Positions 1 to 5,419 of a stretch of DNA of 6,316 nt are shown piece by piece. Numbering within the stretch: position 1 is the stretch's first letter; each line of letters opens with the position of its first letter. The notes under the pieces are model-generated. The model saw nothing but the letters and a program-made list of their open reading frames with translations, ran no database searches and was not told the DNA's origin. Both the position numbers and the translations under genes were made by a program. Origin of the DNA: Candidatus Kuenenia stuttgartensis (GTDB lineage Bacteria > Planctomycetota > Planctomycetia > Isosphaerales > Isosphaeraceae); the NCBI GenBank assembly GCA_945874095.1, contig CAMCFM010000283.1, forward strand, positions 1 through 6,316. The letters are read 5' to 3'.

Positions 1-37
1 TGTCGTTCGTGTGGACGACTTGGTAGTTTTTAGGCAT
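1..37 (-). CDS. N-terminal fragment of a small protein, possibly DUF2188 family (runs off the left edge)
   Basis: Only the first 12 codons are in the window, reading MPKNYQVVHTND from an ATG at 37. A GGAG motif lies 9 nt upstream of the ATG on the minus strand, which is good ribosome binding site spacing. The opening M-P-K-x-(Y/H)-x-V-V is the typical start of DUF2188 proteins, small bacterial proteins of about 70 residues with no established function. That resemblance comes from memory of the family and rests on very few residues. The gene would be transcribed away from the rest of the window, and its leader contains the nested inverted repeats at 42-111. It could also be a chance ORF start, since 36 bases cannot prove coding. 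Confidence 0.33.
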   Translation of the reverse strand, partial: MPKNYQVVHTND

Positions 38-41
38 CGGT

Positions 42-111
42 GGTGGCTCCAGGGACAAGGGAAGATTCGTACTCCCGATGATACGTTATCATCGAGTCTT
101 TGTCCGCCACC
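42..111 (-). promoter_or_regulatory. Nested inverted repeats able to form a three-way junction in the leader of the left-edge gene
   Basis: GGTGGC (42-47) plus GGACAA (53-58) is complementary to the unbroken TTGTCCGCCACC (100-111), giving 12 bp with a 5-nt bulge (48-52). Inside it GGGA (59-62) pairs with TCCC (73-76), and GATGATA (77-83) pairs with TATCATC (87-93) across a 3-nt loop. The three helices abut with almost no linker; only 94-99 is unpaired at the junction. Read on the minus strand the element ends five bases before the ATG at 37, and most of the GGAG ribosome binding site falls in the bulge. This suggests a structured 5' leader that could affect translation. It does not match a riboswitch class I recognise, and strand and function are inference. 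Confidence 0.4.
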
Positions 112-158
112 GACTTTCAACCTTCCACTATGAATGGGACAATCTCCTGAGAACTCTA

Positions 159-186
159 AGTTTAGATGAGTGCCAAGTGAGTTCAA
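159..186 (-). promoter_or_regulatory. Possible weak promoter for the left-edge minus-strand gene
   Basis: On the minus strand TTGAAC (181-186) and TAAACT (159-164) are 16 nt apart. Each matches 4 of 6 bases of the sigma-70 -35 and -10 consensus. Transcription would start near 150 and run through the structured leader at 42-111. The match is weak and such pairs occur by chance in AT-rich spacers. Confidence 0.2.
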
Positions 187-228
187 TGCTTGATTATTCA
201 AAGCCTGACGTATGAGATTATGATATCT

Positions 229-242
229 TCGGAATATTCCGA
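229..242. repeat. Perfect 14-bp palindrome
   Basis: TCGGAATATTCCGA is a perfect palindrome without spacer in the gene-free stretch 38-331. Its symmetry and length suit a dimeric regulator site, but no promoter is clearly placed next to it, so the role is unknown. Confidence 0.35.
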
Positions 243-262
243 TTTAAAGACGAAATCATTAT

Positions 263-318
263 CATGTCCGATTCATAGGCCAACTTTAGATTGTTGGGCC
301 TATGATGAATCGGTCATG
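263..318 (-). terminator. Long imperfect hairpin just after the lipoprotein gene, candidate 3' end structure
   Basis: The arm 263-284 pairs with 293-318. Helices CATG/CATG, CCGATTCAT/ATGAATCGG, AGGCC/GGCCT and AAC/GTT give about 21 bp, with one T-T mismatch (267/314), a 3-nt bulge and a 1-nt bulge, closing an 8-nt loop. It begins 13 bases past the TGA of the lipoprotein gene. No T-tract follows on either strand, so it is not a canonical intrinsic terminator. It could be a factor-dependent terminator or a stabilising mRNA 3' end. Confidence 0.4.
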
Positions 319-331
319 TATCAGGACTGAA

Positions 332-2278
332 TCAAGGTTTGTTGATTCCACCTGGAAATGCCCCACCTGGCCCGACAGGTCGAGGGCCACCAGTTGGCAA
401 TGAAGGGCGGCCTTGAGGGCCAGGGATGTTTAACGGAGCACCTCCAAGGCCAGGCAACGGACGATTTGCAGGGGCGGTTGGAGGGGTTGCGGGGGCTGTG
501 TTGAAAACATCTTGGGCCCCCGTATTTGCTGGCTGATTCTTATCTTCCGGAGCGGGTGGCAATGGTGCAGGGGAGGCTCCAAATGGATCGGCCCAGACAT
601 TCGACGTCGCTGTCAGAAGGTTTCCGTAACCTTGGGCGGTTGGATAGCTTGCACTCAGGTATCGAATGGCTGTTGGCAATTCGCCGGCCTCTTGTGCAAT
701 CAGGCCAATGTTCGAAGCGGCTCCCCAGCGAAACATGTAAAAGAACGGCCGTTCAGGGGTTGGCTCAGGCGTGAGTCTGAGGGTTTCATTGAAGAAGAAC
801 CTGGCTTGCTTTAAGTCCGCCTGCTTTTGTTCTGATTCAGTTGCACTCCGGTTGTAACTGTTCTCCAGGTAAGCCAGACCAAGAAAGTAGGTGCTGTAGA
901 TGTCAATGATTTTCTGAAGACCACTGGAGATTGGAGTGACTTTGTCGCGCAAGACAGCGTTTTCAGCGAATCGCATATTGACGAGCTTTTGGAGGGCGTC
1001 CACCGATTCGCCTCGTAATTGATCCGTTCTAGCAGCCAGCAGCGGGAGCTTGAAGTCAAAAATCTGCAGAGGGAATTGGGAAGCCTGTACGAACTCAGGG
1101 TTGGAGAAGAGCAGGGCTTCCACCTCAAGCGGAAGTTCCCAAAGTCTTACATCTTTGAGCCTTGGCTTCAGAACCTTGAAGAATTCCGCACGCAGGTCGG
1201 CGACATCGCGGAATAAAATCATCCGGTTCTTGCCTGCCAGACGCTGTTCGAGCAGTCTCATTCTGGGTGAGAGGTAGCCTGTGGCCAAATCTGCCAGAAT
1301 ATTCAACTCCCCAGCGGCCAAATCAGCGTTATTTGGGCCATAAGGTTCAGAGCCTGCAAGCTGCATGGCAGCCATGATTCGGGGGTCGCGAATGGCTTCC
1401 TCAAGGGTGGCCACTGTCGAGCCGTCCACGGAAAGGATGGGGCGACCTACACGACAATCAAACAGATAAGGCTTGCCATCGACTAAAGCCAAACTTAGCC
1501 ACTGGTTAGGGGCACGAGAGCTGACAAGAATCCCCACGTCAATACGAATCTGGCGAGCCAGTGACATAAAAAGCCAGGTTCTTTCAGCCCAGGCAGGAGT
1601 CACCTCGGATCCCATCCCACGCAGAATGCAGTCGTAGGGTCTGGCCTGAGCCTGCTGATTTTTGCCTGGAGGGGCGAGCGAACCGGCTGGTACGAGCATG
1701 ACATTACGACAAGTCCATTCGAAAATCCGGCGCAGTCTTGTCAGGTCGTCGCCATTCCCGGCGATCCGGTTGGCAAGTCCATAATACATCATGCAGTCTT
1801 CAATATGGCGGGCATCACGGATACTGAACTTCGGTTCCTGCAAGGCTTTAATGGCCGTATCAGGGATCTGGATTGTGGTCAGATATTCCAGAGTCGGCTG
1901 ATTCAGGGTGAACTCAGCACCGGTGGCATTCCGGTTGAAGTATTGGTTGAGTTGCTCGGTTGCGATCGTGAAATTGTCGCCACCGGGATTGGTTCCAGCC
2001 GTGGTCAGAAGGCGCAGAACACTGTCTAAAATGGCCGCTTGTTGAACGACCTCTGGAGCCGTGGAATCGGTCTCTGTGACAGATTTCTGGTTCGAAAGCT
2101 CGATGGTCGTACCGGCTCCGGAAGTACCATCCCGGCCTACGCCAGATCTGGTGATCACACCTGTTGGTTGCTTCGGAACCGCTGATTTTGGTTTTTCAAC
2201 ACCACAGCCAGTGAAGCCAATGGCGATGAAAAATCCCACGAAGACGATACCAGGGTAAGCGGATTTGAGTAGGATCAC
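332..2278 (-). CDS. Predicted lipoprotein with degenerate transglutaminase-like domain and Pro/Gly-rich tail
   Basis: The product has 648 residues. Residues 1-25 form a lipoprotein signal peptide: K5, a hydrophobic stretch at 11-22, and a lipobox FTGC with Cys25, so the mature protein is probably a membrane-anchored periplasmic lipoprotein. Residues 30-75 look disordered. Residues about 180-285 resemble the transglutaminase-like domains common in planctomycete proteins (LRRIFEWTCRNV, then AERTWLFMSLARQ, then VDGKPYLFDCRVG). The usual catalytic Cys at the start of the AER helix and the His before the VDG strand are not seen; D274 remains. Residues 455-545 look helical and TPR-like (FLGLAYLENSY, NIGLIAQEAGELPTAIRYL). 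Residues 565-648 are a Pro/Gly/Ala-rich low-complexity tail. The start is GTG at 2278, the only start that keeps an intact signal peptide; no strong Shine-Dalgarno precedes it. The function is unknown. The ORF and lipobox are secure; the domain call is moderate. Confidence 0.85.
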   Translation of the reverse strand: MILLKSAYPGIVFVGFFIAIGFTGCGVEKPKSAVPKQPTGVITRSGVGRDGTSGAGTTIELSNQKSVTETDSTAPEVVQQAAILDSVLRLLTTAGTNPGGDNFTIATEQLNQYFNRNATGAEFTLNQPTLEYLTTIQIPDTAIKALQEPKFSIRDARHIEDCMMYYGLANRIAGNGDDLTRLRRIFEWTCRNVMLVPAGSLAPPGKNQQAQARPYDCILRGMGSEVTPAWAERTWLFMSLARQIRIDVGILVSSRAPNQWLSLALVDGKPYLFDCRVGRPILSVDGSTVATLEEAIRDPRIMAAMQLAGSEPYGPNNADLAAGELNILADLATGYLSPRMRLLEQRLAGKNRMILFRDVADLRAEFFKVLKPRLKDVRLWELPLEVEALLFSNPEFVQASQFPLQIFDFKLPLLAARTDQLRGESVDALQKLVNMRFAENAVLRDKVTPISSGLQKIIDIYSTYFLGLAYLENSYNRSATESEQKQADLKQARFFFNETLRLTPEPTPERPFFYMFRWGAASNIGLIAQEAGELPTAIRYLSASYPTAQGYGNLLTATSNVWADPFGASPAPLPPAPEDKNQPANTGAQDVFNTAPATPPTAPANRPLPGLGGAPLNIPGPQGRPSLPTGGPRPVGPGGAFPGGINKP

Positions 2279-2478
2279 GGTGCAATTTCTCGGTTTGACG
2301 GAACTGGGATCCGAACGCCACTGCCAACTGGAAGGTGGAGATGCAATAGTTGCTGTGGCTGGAATTTCTGTTTAGTCTATTTTGACAACTTCACGACGAT
2401 TCGGCGAGACCCATGCGTCATTTCCTGATCGAAATCTGTGACGAAGTTGCCGGGAATTCGGAGTTGCCAGAGGTCGAA
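2279..2478. other. Intergenic spacer between the lipoprotein and DUF3050 genes
   Basis: This 200-bp stretch separates two minus-strand genes. I see no coding sequence, no hairpin followed by a T-tract and no convincing promoter. AGTTGCC occurs twice (2445-2451 and 2462-2468). The spacing suggests the two genes are separate transcription units. Confidence 0.5.
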
Positions 2479-3246
2479 TCAAGACTTGGTGATGCTCAGG
2501 CTAATGGCGTTCCAGAGTTGGATTCGTGCCTCAAGCGTCATCAATGCCGCGTTTTGTGCCTGATCCCAACGTGCTTTCGAATCGCCACAAAGTCGCTCGA
2601 GAATTTTAAACGCCAAGGGGCCATGCTCATCTTCATCAAGCCCGATGTGACGATCCAGGTAGTAGAGAAATCGATCTGTATCGAGATTCCCACGCTCCTG
2701 CAAACCGGCAACGATGCCTCGGAAGATCCCAGGAATCAAATTTTCCCGGCCAATCGTAAAGGCAGATGCGATCGACGGAAGCTCGCCCGACTCGATGATC
2801 TGGAAAGTCACTCTCATGAAATCGCGGGCAGCCGCAGGAACTTCAGCCTCGCTCATCGCTGTTTCCAAGTCATTGCCAGTTCTTAGTTTATCGACTAAGA
2901 TCAGGGTCTTCGAAGTATCAGCCCCGACTTGCTCCATCGCTTGAAGGTAGAGATCGAAGTGGCTGGAGGGTTGGCCTTCCGTATCGAGGTCAGACTCTTC
3001 ACCCACCACAATTTGGTTGATCATGCGTGCCGCAATCGGATCCGCAGGTGGAACCCAGGGAGTGGTCACACAAGTCAGTTGCTGCTGAAGAGCTTTCAGC
3101 AGACTCATGAAGTCCCAGACCGCGTAAACGTGAAGCTCCATGAAGCGCTGGATGGAGTTTGGCAAACCGAGTTGGCCATACACTTCATGATTCAATAATG
3201 GCTTGCGAAGTGCTTCGGTTGATTCTTGCAAAGTTACGATATTCAT
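2479..3246 (-). CDS. DUF3050 family protein, predicted haem-oxygenase-like (diiron oxidase-type) fold
   Basis: From the ATG at 3246 the product is 255 residues, close to the usual DUF3050 length. It carries hallmark stretches of that family: FMELHVYAVWDFMSLLKAL (35-53), PW at 63-64, INQIVVGEESD (76-86), SSHFDLYLQAM (94-104), and YLDRHIGLDEDEHGPLA (196-212). The pattern E37, E83/E84, H96, H200, D204, E207 and H208 on separate helices is what haem-oxygenase-like diiron proteins use to hold metal. DUF3050 is uncharacterised, so substrate and reaction are unknown, and the metal assignment is inference. An ATG two codons upstream (3252) is equally possible. The open frame continues to 3354, but that would place the start upstream of the likely promoter and overlap the divergent gene's leader. 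No clear Shine-Dalgarno is present. It is probably cytoplasmic, as there is no signal peptide. Confidence 0.85.
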   Translation of the reverse strand: MNIVTLQESTEALRKPLLNHEVYGQLGLPNSIQRFMELHVYAVWDFMSLLKALQQQLTCVTTPWVPPADPIAARMINQIVVGEESDLDTEGQPSSHFDLYLQAMEQVGADTSKTLILVDKLRTGNDLETAMSEAEVPAAARDFMRVTFQIIESGELPSIASAFTIGRENLIPGIFRGIVAGLQERGNLDTDRFLYYLDRHIGLDEDEHGPLAFKILERLCGDSKARWDQAQNAALMTLEARIQLWNAISLSITKS

Positions 3247-3307
3247 GGTCATTCTATAGATATGGCTGGCGAACTTGCTGGATAGAAACCGAAACGCTAA
3301 CTTCCTT

Positions 3308-3313
3308 ATTATA
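3308..3313 (-). promoter_or_regulatory. Perfect -10 box for the DUF3050 gene
   Basis: The minus strand reads TATAAT here, an exact sigma-70 -10 hexamer about 55-60 nt ahead of the DUF3050 start. No good -35 is found at 16-18 nt upstream. If used, transcription starts near 3300, which supports the shorter DUF3050 start at 3246/3252 over the one at 3354. Confidence 0.35.
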
Positions 3314-3359
3314 GGTGAGCGTCCAACCTGATCGGTTCGTAAAAAGTGGAGCAAGTGCC

Positions 3360-3761
3360 ATGGAATCTGATGGAAAGAAATCAGAGATATCAGGCAGGCA
3401 TGGGATTTACAACCTTTCAGGGTATCAGGTCAGTCGTCATGCACGACAACGATTCCAAGAGCGTTTTCAGGTCGATTCAGAATCCCAAACCTCCGACCCG
3501 CCTTGGGCCGACATGCTTCGATCATGCCGGAAGCTGGGTGTAAAGCAAGACGGATCCGCTTCCTATATAACTGTTTATGGCGATGCGCCCGTGGTTTTGA
3601 TCGAGCAGGATCAAGTGATTCTAACCTGCATGACACAACAACAATTCGAGACAGTCATGGCCGATTTTGGTCGGAACCGTTGGCCTCGCAAGCCGGGCCG
3701 GTGGCTCAAACGGATCAAGAGCAGCAGTCACGAGCAAGGTGACGATCAGCCGTCGGTGTAA
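3360..3761 (+). CDS. Small uncharacterised protein with an HARQR motif, possibly DUF4258/RelE-like
   Basis: The preferred start is the ATG at 3360 (133 residues) because GGAG at 3348-3351 sits 8 nt upstream. A GTG at 3315 would add 15 residues but has no such site. Residues 21-36 read GYQVSRHARQRFQERF, an H-x-x-x-R-x-x-x-R helix (H27, R31, R35) like the opening of DUF4258-type proteins. This is followed by a likely helix around 49-60 and beta strands at 67-73, 77-82 and 84-91 (SYITVYG, PVVLIE, QVILTCMT). The basic C-terminal part has W108, W115 and many Arg/Lys (RNRWPRKPGRWLKRIK), suggesting nucleic acid or acidic-surface binding. No signal peptide or antitoxin partner is visible, so a toxin role is not supported. 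It is divergent from the DUF3050 gene and shares its roughly 110-bp control region. The ORF is likely real; the family call is tentative. Confidence 0.72.
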   Translation: MESDGKKSEISGRHGIYNLSGYQVSRHARQRFQERFQVDSESQTSDPPWADMLRSCRKLGVKQDGSASYITVYGDAPVVLIEQDQVILTCMTQQQFETVMADFGRNRWPRKPGRWLKRIKSSSHEQGDDQPSV

Positions 3762-3847
3762 TCGTTAAATTTGTCATTTTCAGACATTAAGTCAAAGGTT
3801 TACGAAAGAAAAGTCGATCATGAAAATATCCATCTACTAAGTCATTT

Positions 3848-3878
3848 TGACGACCATCTTGTGGGGAGCAAGTCGTCA
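3848..3878 (+). promoter_or_regulatory. Hairpin enclosing the ribosome binding site of the small membrane protein gene
   Basis: TGACGAC (3848-3854) is the exact reverse complement of GTCGTCA (3872-3878), leaving a 17-nt loop that contains the Shine-Dalgarno GGGGAG (3863-3868). The last stem base is the A of the ATG. Such a structure could modulate initiation. GTCA (3841-3844) and TGAC (3848-3851) can form a competing small stem. A functional role is inference. Confidence 0.35.
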
Positions 3879-4183
3879 TGCGTTCCATATCCTGGTCGAA
3901 AAAGCTGGTCTGGGCGGTCTTGCTGACATGGCCCTGGCTTGTCTGGTCAGTCGCTAAGTCAAGCCCTGAGATGATTTTAAAAGGCATTGAAAGCGCTGGT
4001 TCGCTTTGGATGCCGATCTTCTTAGACGTATTAATTTGCCTGGGCTGGCTTTACGCTCTGCGTTCCAGACGATTGCTAGGCGAACAGCCAAACCCTTCTG
4101 TGCACAAGTCCGCGATTCACGGACCTCATTTCAAGCTGGCGGCTCAGCGTAAAAAAGCAAAGTCTTCAGGAGACTCAGCCTAA
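3878..4183 (+). CDS. Small membrane protein with two predicted transmembrane helices, unknown function
   Basis: The product is 101 residues, starting at an ATG with a strong Shine-Dalgarno GGGGAG 9 nt upstream. Two hydrophobic segments are evident: about 10-26 (LVWAVLLTWPWLVWSVA) and about 44-61 (WMPIFLDVLICLGWLYAL). They are flanked by positive charges (RSISWSKK before; RSRR after). The positive-inside rule predicts both ends in the cytoplasm with a short loop (27-43) outside. The C-terminal 40 residues are hydrophilic and basic. I do not recognise a family. The gene lies 116 bp downstream of the HARQR protein on the same strand and may be cotranscribed. It converges with kdsA, with only 11 bp between the stop codons and no clear terminator. 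Confidence 0.7.
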   Translation: MRSISWSKKLVWAVLLTWPWLVWSVAKSSPEMILKGIESAGSLWMPIFLDVLICLGWLYALRSRRLLGEQPNPSVHKSAIHGPHFKLAAQRKKAKSSGDSA

Positions 4184-4194
4184 ATCGAGCTGGT

Positions 4195-5046
4195 TTAGCC
4201 CAATGCGGCACGAATCGCCAGAAGCTGCTTTAACAGGCCTTCTAAATCTTTAAGATGTAATGCATTAGGCCCATCAGAAAGAGCTTTGTCAGGCTCTGGG
4301 TGAACTTCTAGAAAAACGGCATCACATCCGGCTGCCACAGCCGATCTGGCCAGGAATGGGACCATCTCCCGTTCGCCTGAAGTTACGCCTTGTCCAGCAC
4401 TTGGAAGCTGAACAGAATGAGTTGCGTCAAACACGACCGGGGCTCCAGTCATCTTCATCCAAGGGATGGCACGCATGTCGTTCACCAACCGGCCGTATCC
4501 AAAAGTGGTTCCACGTTCCGTGAGCATCACGCCTGAACCACCTGCTGAGTCAATCTTTGCAACCACATGGGCCATATCCCAGGGGGCCATGAACTGGCCC
4601 TTCTTGACGTTGATCGGTCGGCCAGTTGCGGCACATGCTTCCAAGAGATCTGTCTGACGTGCCAGAAATGCTGGAACCTGCAGAAGATCAACCACTTGCG
4701 CGATCTGATCTGCCTGGCTTGGCTCATGAACATCGGTGGTTACGGGCAGACCTGTCTCCGATTTGATTGCCCTGAAAACGTCCAGGCCAGCCTCGATACC
4801 AGGCCCCCGGAAGCTCGATTTCGAGGTCCGGTTCGCCTTGTCAAACGAGGCTTTAAAAATCAGGGGAACCCCAAGGCTCTGGCAGATTGCAAGTAGTTCA
4901 CGAGCCAGGAATTCGGTCATTCCGCCCGGCTCCATCACGCAAGGCCCTGCGATCAGAGCCAGCCCATGGCCAGAACCGACGTTCACAGAGCCAACCTTGA
5001 CAACTCTTGGCGAATTAGCCTCTGGAGAAGAATTTTCGTTGCTCAT
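4195..5046 (-). CDS. kdsA: 3-deoxy-8-phosphooctulonate synthase (KDO-8-P synthase), metal-dependent class
   Basis: This cytoplasmic enzyme condenses phosphoenolpyruvate with arabinose 5-phosphate to give KDO-8-phosphate, the precursor of the lipopolysaccharide sugar KDO. From the ATG at 5046 the product is 283 residues, matching the family (E. coli KdsA is 284). Signature stretches are AGPCVMEPG (33-41), FKASFDKANRTS (64-75), TDVHEPSQADQ (104-114), PAFLARQTDLLEA (125-137), NVKKGQFMAP (146-155), FDATHSVQLP (206-215), LEVHPEPDKALSDGPNAL (246-263). Cys36, His210, Glu247 and Asp258 line up with the Aquifex aeolicus metal ligands C11, H185, E222 and D233, all at a constant offset of 25. This marks the metal-dependent class, unlike E. 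coli, which has Asn at the Cys position. The frame stays open upstream to a TTG at 5133, but those residues are not family-like. The Shine-Dalgarno is poor: GGGAA is 13 nt from the ATG. Confidence 0.96.
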   Translation of the reverse strand: MSNENSSPEANSPRVVKVGSVNVGSGHGLALIAGPCVMEPGGMTEFLARELLAICQSLGVPLIFKASFDKANRTSKSSFRGPGIEAGLDVFRAIKSETGLPVTTDVHEPSQADQIAQVVDLLQVPAFLARQTDLLEACAATGRPINVKKGQFMAPWDMAHVVAKIDSAGGSGVMLTERGTTFGYGRLVNDMRAIPWMKMTGAPVVFDATHSVQLPSAGQGVTSGEREMVPFLARSAVAAGCDAVFLEVHPEPDKALSDGPNALHLKDLEGLLKQLLAIRAALG

Positions 5047-5195
5047 GAGTCGATTGATTTCCCGGGAAAGCCATGTGCCGATTCCAACTTTGAGGAATGG
5101 CCCTAATTTCGGACAAATCCGGATAATCGTCAACCTCGGTATTCCCGTCCCGATCTCTGTTTCAGCGAGATCTTGCTGGATTGGATTCGTTAATG

Positions 5196-5210
5196 CTTAT
5201 GTATCATAAG
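5196..5210. repeat. Short inverted repeat CTTATG-tat-CATAAG, possible operator
   Basis: Two perfect 6-bp arms flank a 3-bp spacer in the middle of the kdsA/coiled-coil divergent region, about 150 bp from the kdsA start. The symmetric layout suits a dimeric repressor site, but nothing else supports it. Confidence 0.25.
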
Positions 5211-5334
5211 GTTAGGTGGAAATCGTGTGGGCTTGACCTTCGAGCTGAAACGAGCGAAGCGTTTAGCCTGTCTTACCCAAGCCCTTTAATGTGCTTGGAA
5301 TTCCCAATTTTTAGAATTCGCCTTGGCCACCAGT

Positions 5335-5363
5335 TTGCTTCTTTTGGGAAGGCAAGTTATATT
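5335..5363 (+). promoter_or_regulatory. Sigma-70-type promoter for the coiled-coil membrane protein gene
   Basis: TTGCTT (5335-5340) and TATATT (5358-5363) are exactly 17 bp apart. The -10 matches 5 of 6 bases and the -35 matches 3 of 6. The predicted start is near 5370, giving a leader of about 50 nt before the ATG at 5420. Confidence 0.45.
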
Positions 5364-5419
5364 GAAAAGAGAAGAACGTATTTTTGGTGCCCTTCACTCG
5401 ATAGGGAGCGATCACGGCC

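Larger units (their letters stand above)
5047..5419. other. 373-bp gene-free divergent region between kdsA and the coiled-coil gene
   Basis: No convincing protein or RNA gene is seen. On the minus strand TTGACG (5128-5133) followed 17 nt later by GAAATT (5105-5110) is a weak candidate kdsA promoter: the -35 is good, the -10 poor. An inverted repeat lies at 5196-5210, and a bulged hairpin, GCTgAAACG (5244-5252) with CGTTTAGC (5260-5267), further right. The right end contains the promoter listed at 5335-5363. Confidence 0.5.

Noticed and set aside
811..1128. 105-codon minus-strand frame inside the lipoprotein gene
   Set aside because: It is out of frame within a long, clearly coding 648-residue gene; there is no sign of a frameshift.
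2386..2451. CAACTTC (2386-2392) and GAAGTTG (2443-2449) inverted repeat
   Set aside because: The arms are only 7 bp and about 50 bp apart, with no supporting structure; this is likely chance.
2413..2886. 157-codon plus-strand open frame opposite the DUF3050 gene
   Set aside because: It lies antisense to a gene with recognisable family motifs; its own translation shows no domain character and no good ribosome binding site.
3360..3880. Toxin-antitoxin locus formed by the HARQR protein and the next gene
   Set aside because: The neighbour is a two-helix membrane protein rather than an antitoxin, and the genes are 116 bp apart rather than overlapping.
4181..4200. Bidirectional terminator between the convergent membrane protein and kdsA genes
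   Set aside because: Only 11 bp separate the stop codons and no inverted repeat with a T-tract is present.
5047..5133. In-frame 29-codon upstream extension of kdsA from a TTG
   Set aside because: The added residues do not resemble KdsA and the shorter ATG start gives the normal family length; a TTGACG -35-like motif also overlaps the extension.
4736..5209. 157-codon plus-strand open frame opposite the 5' half of kdsA
   Set aside because: The minus strand encodes unmistakable KdsA motifs here, and the plus-strand translation is non-protein-like.
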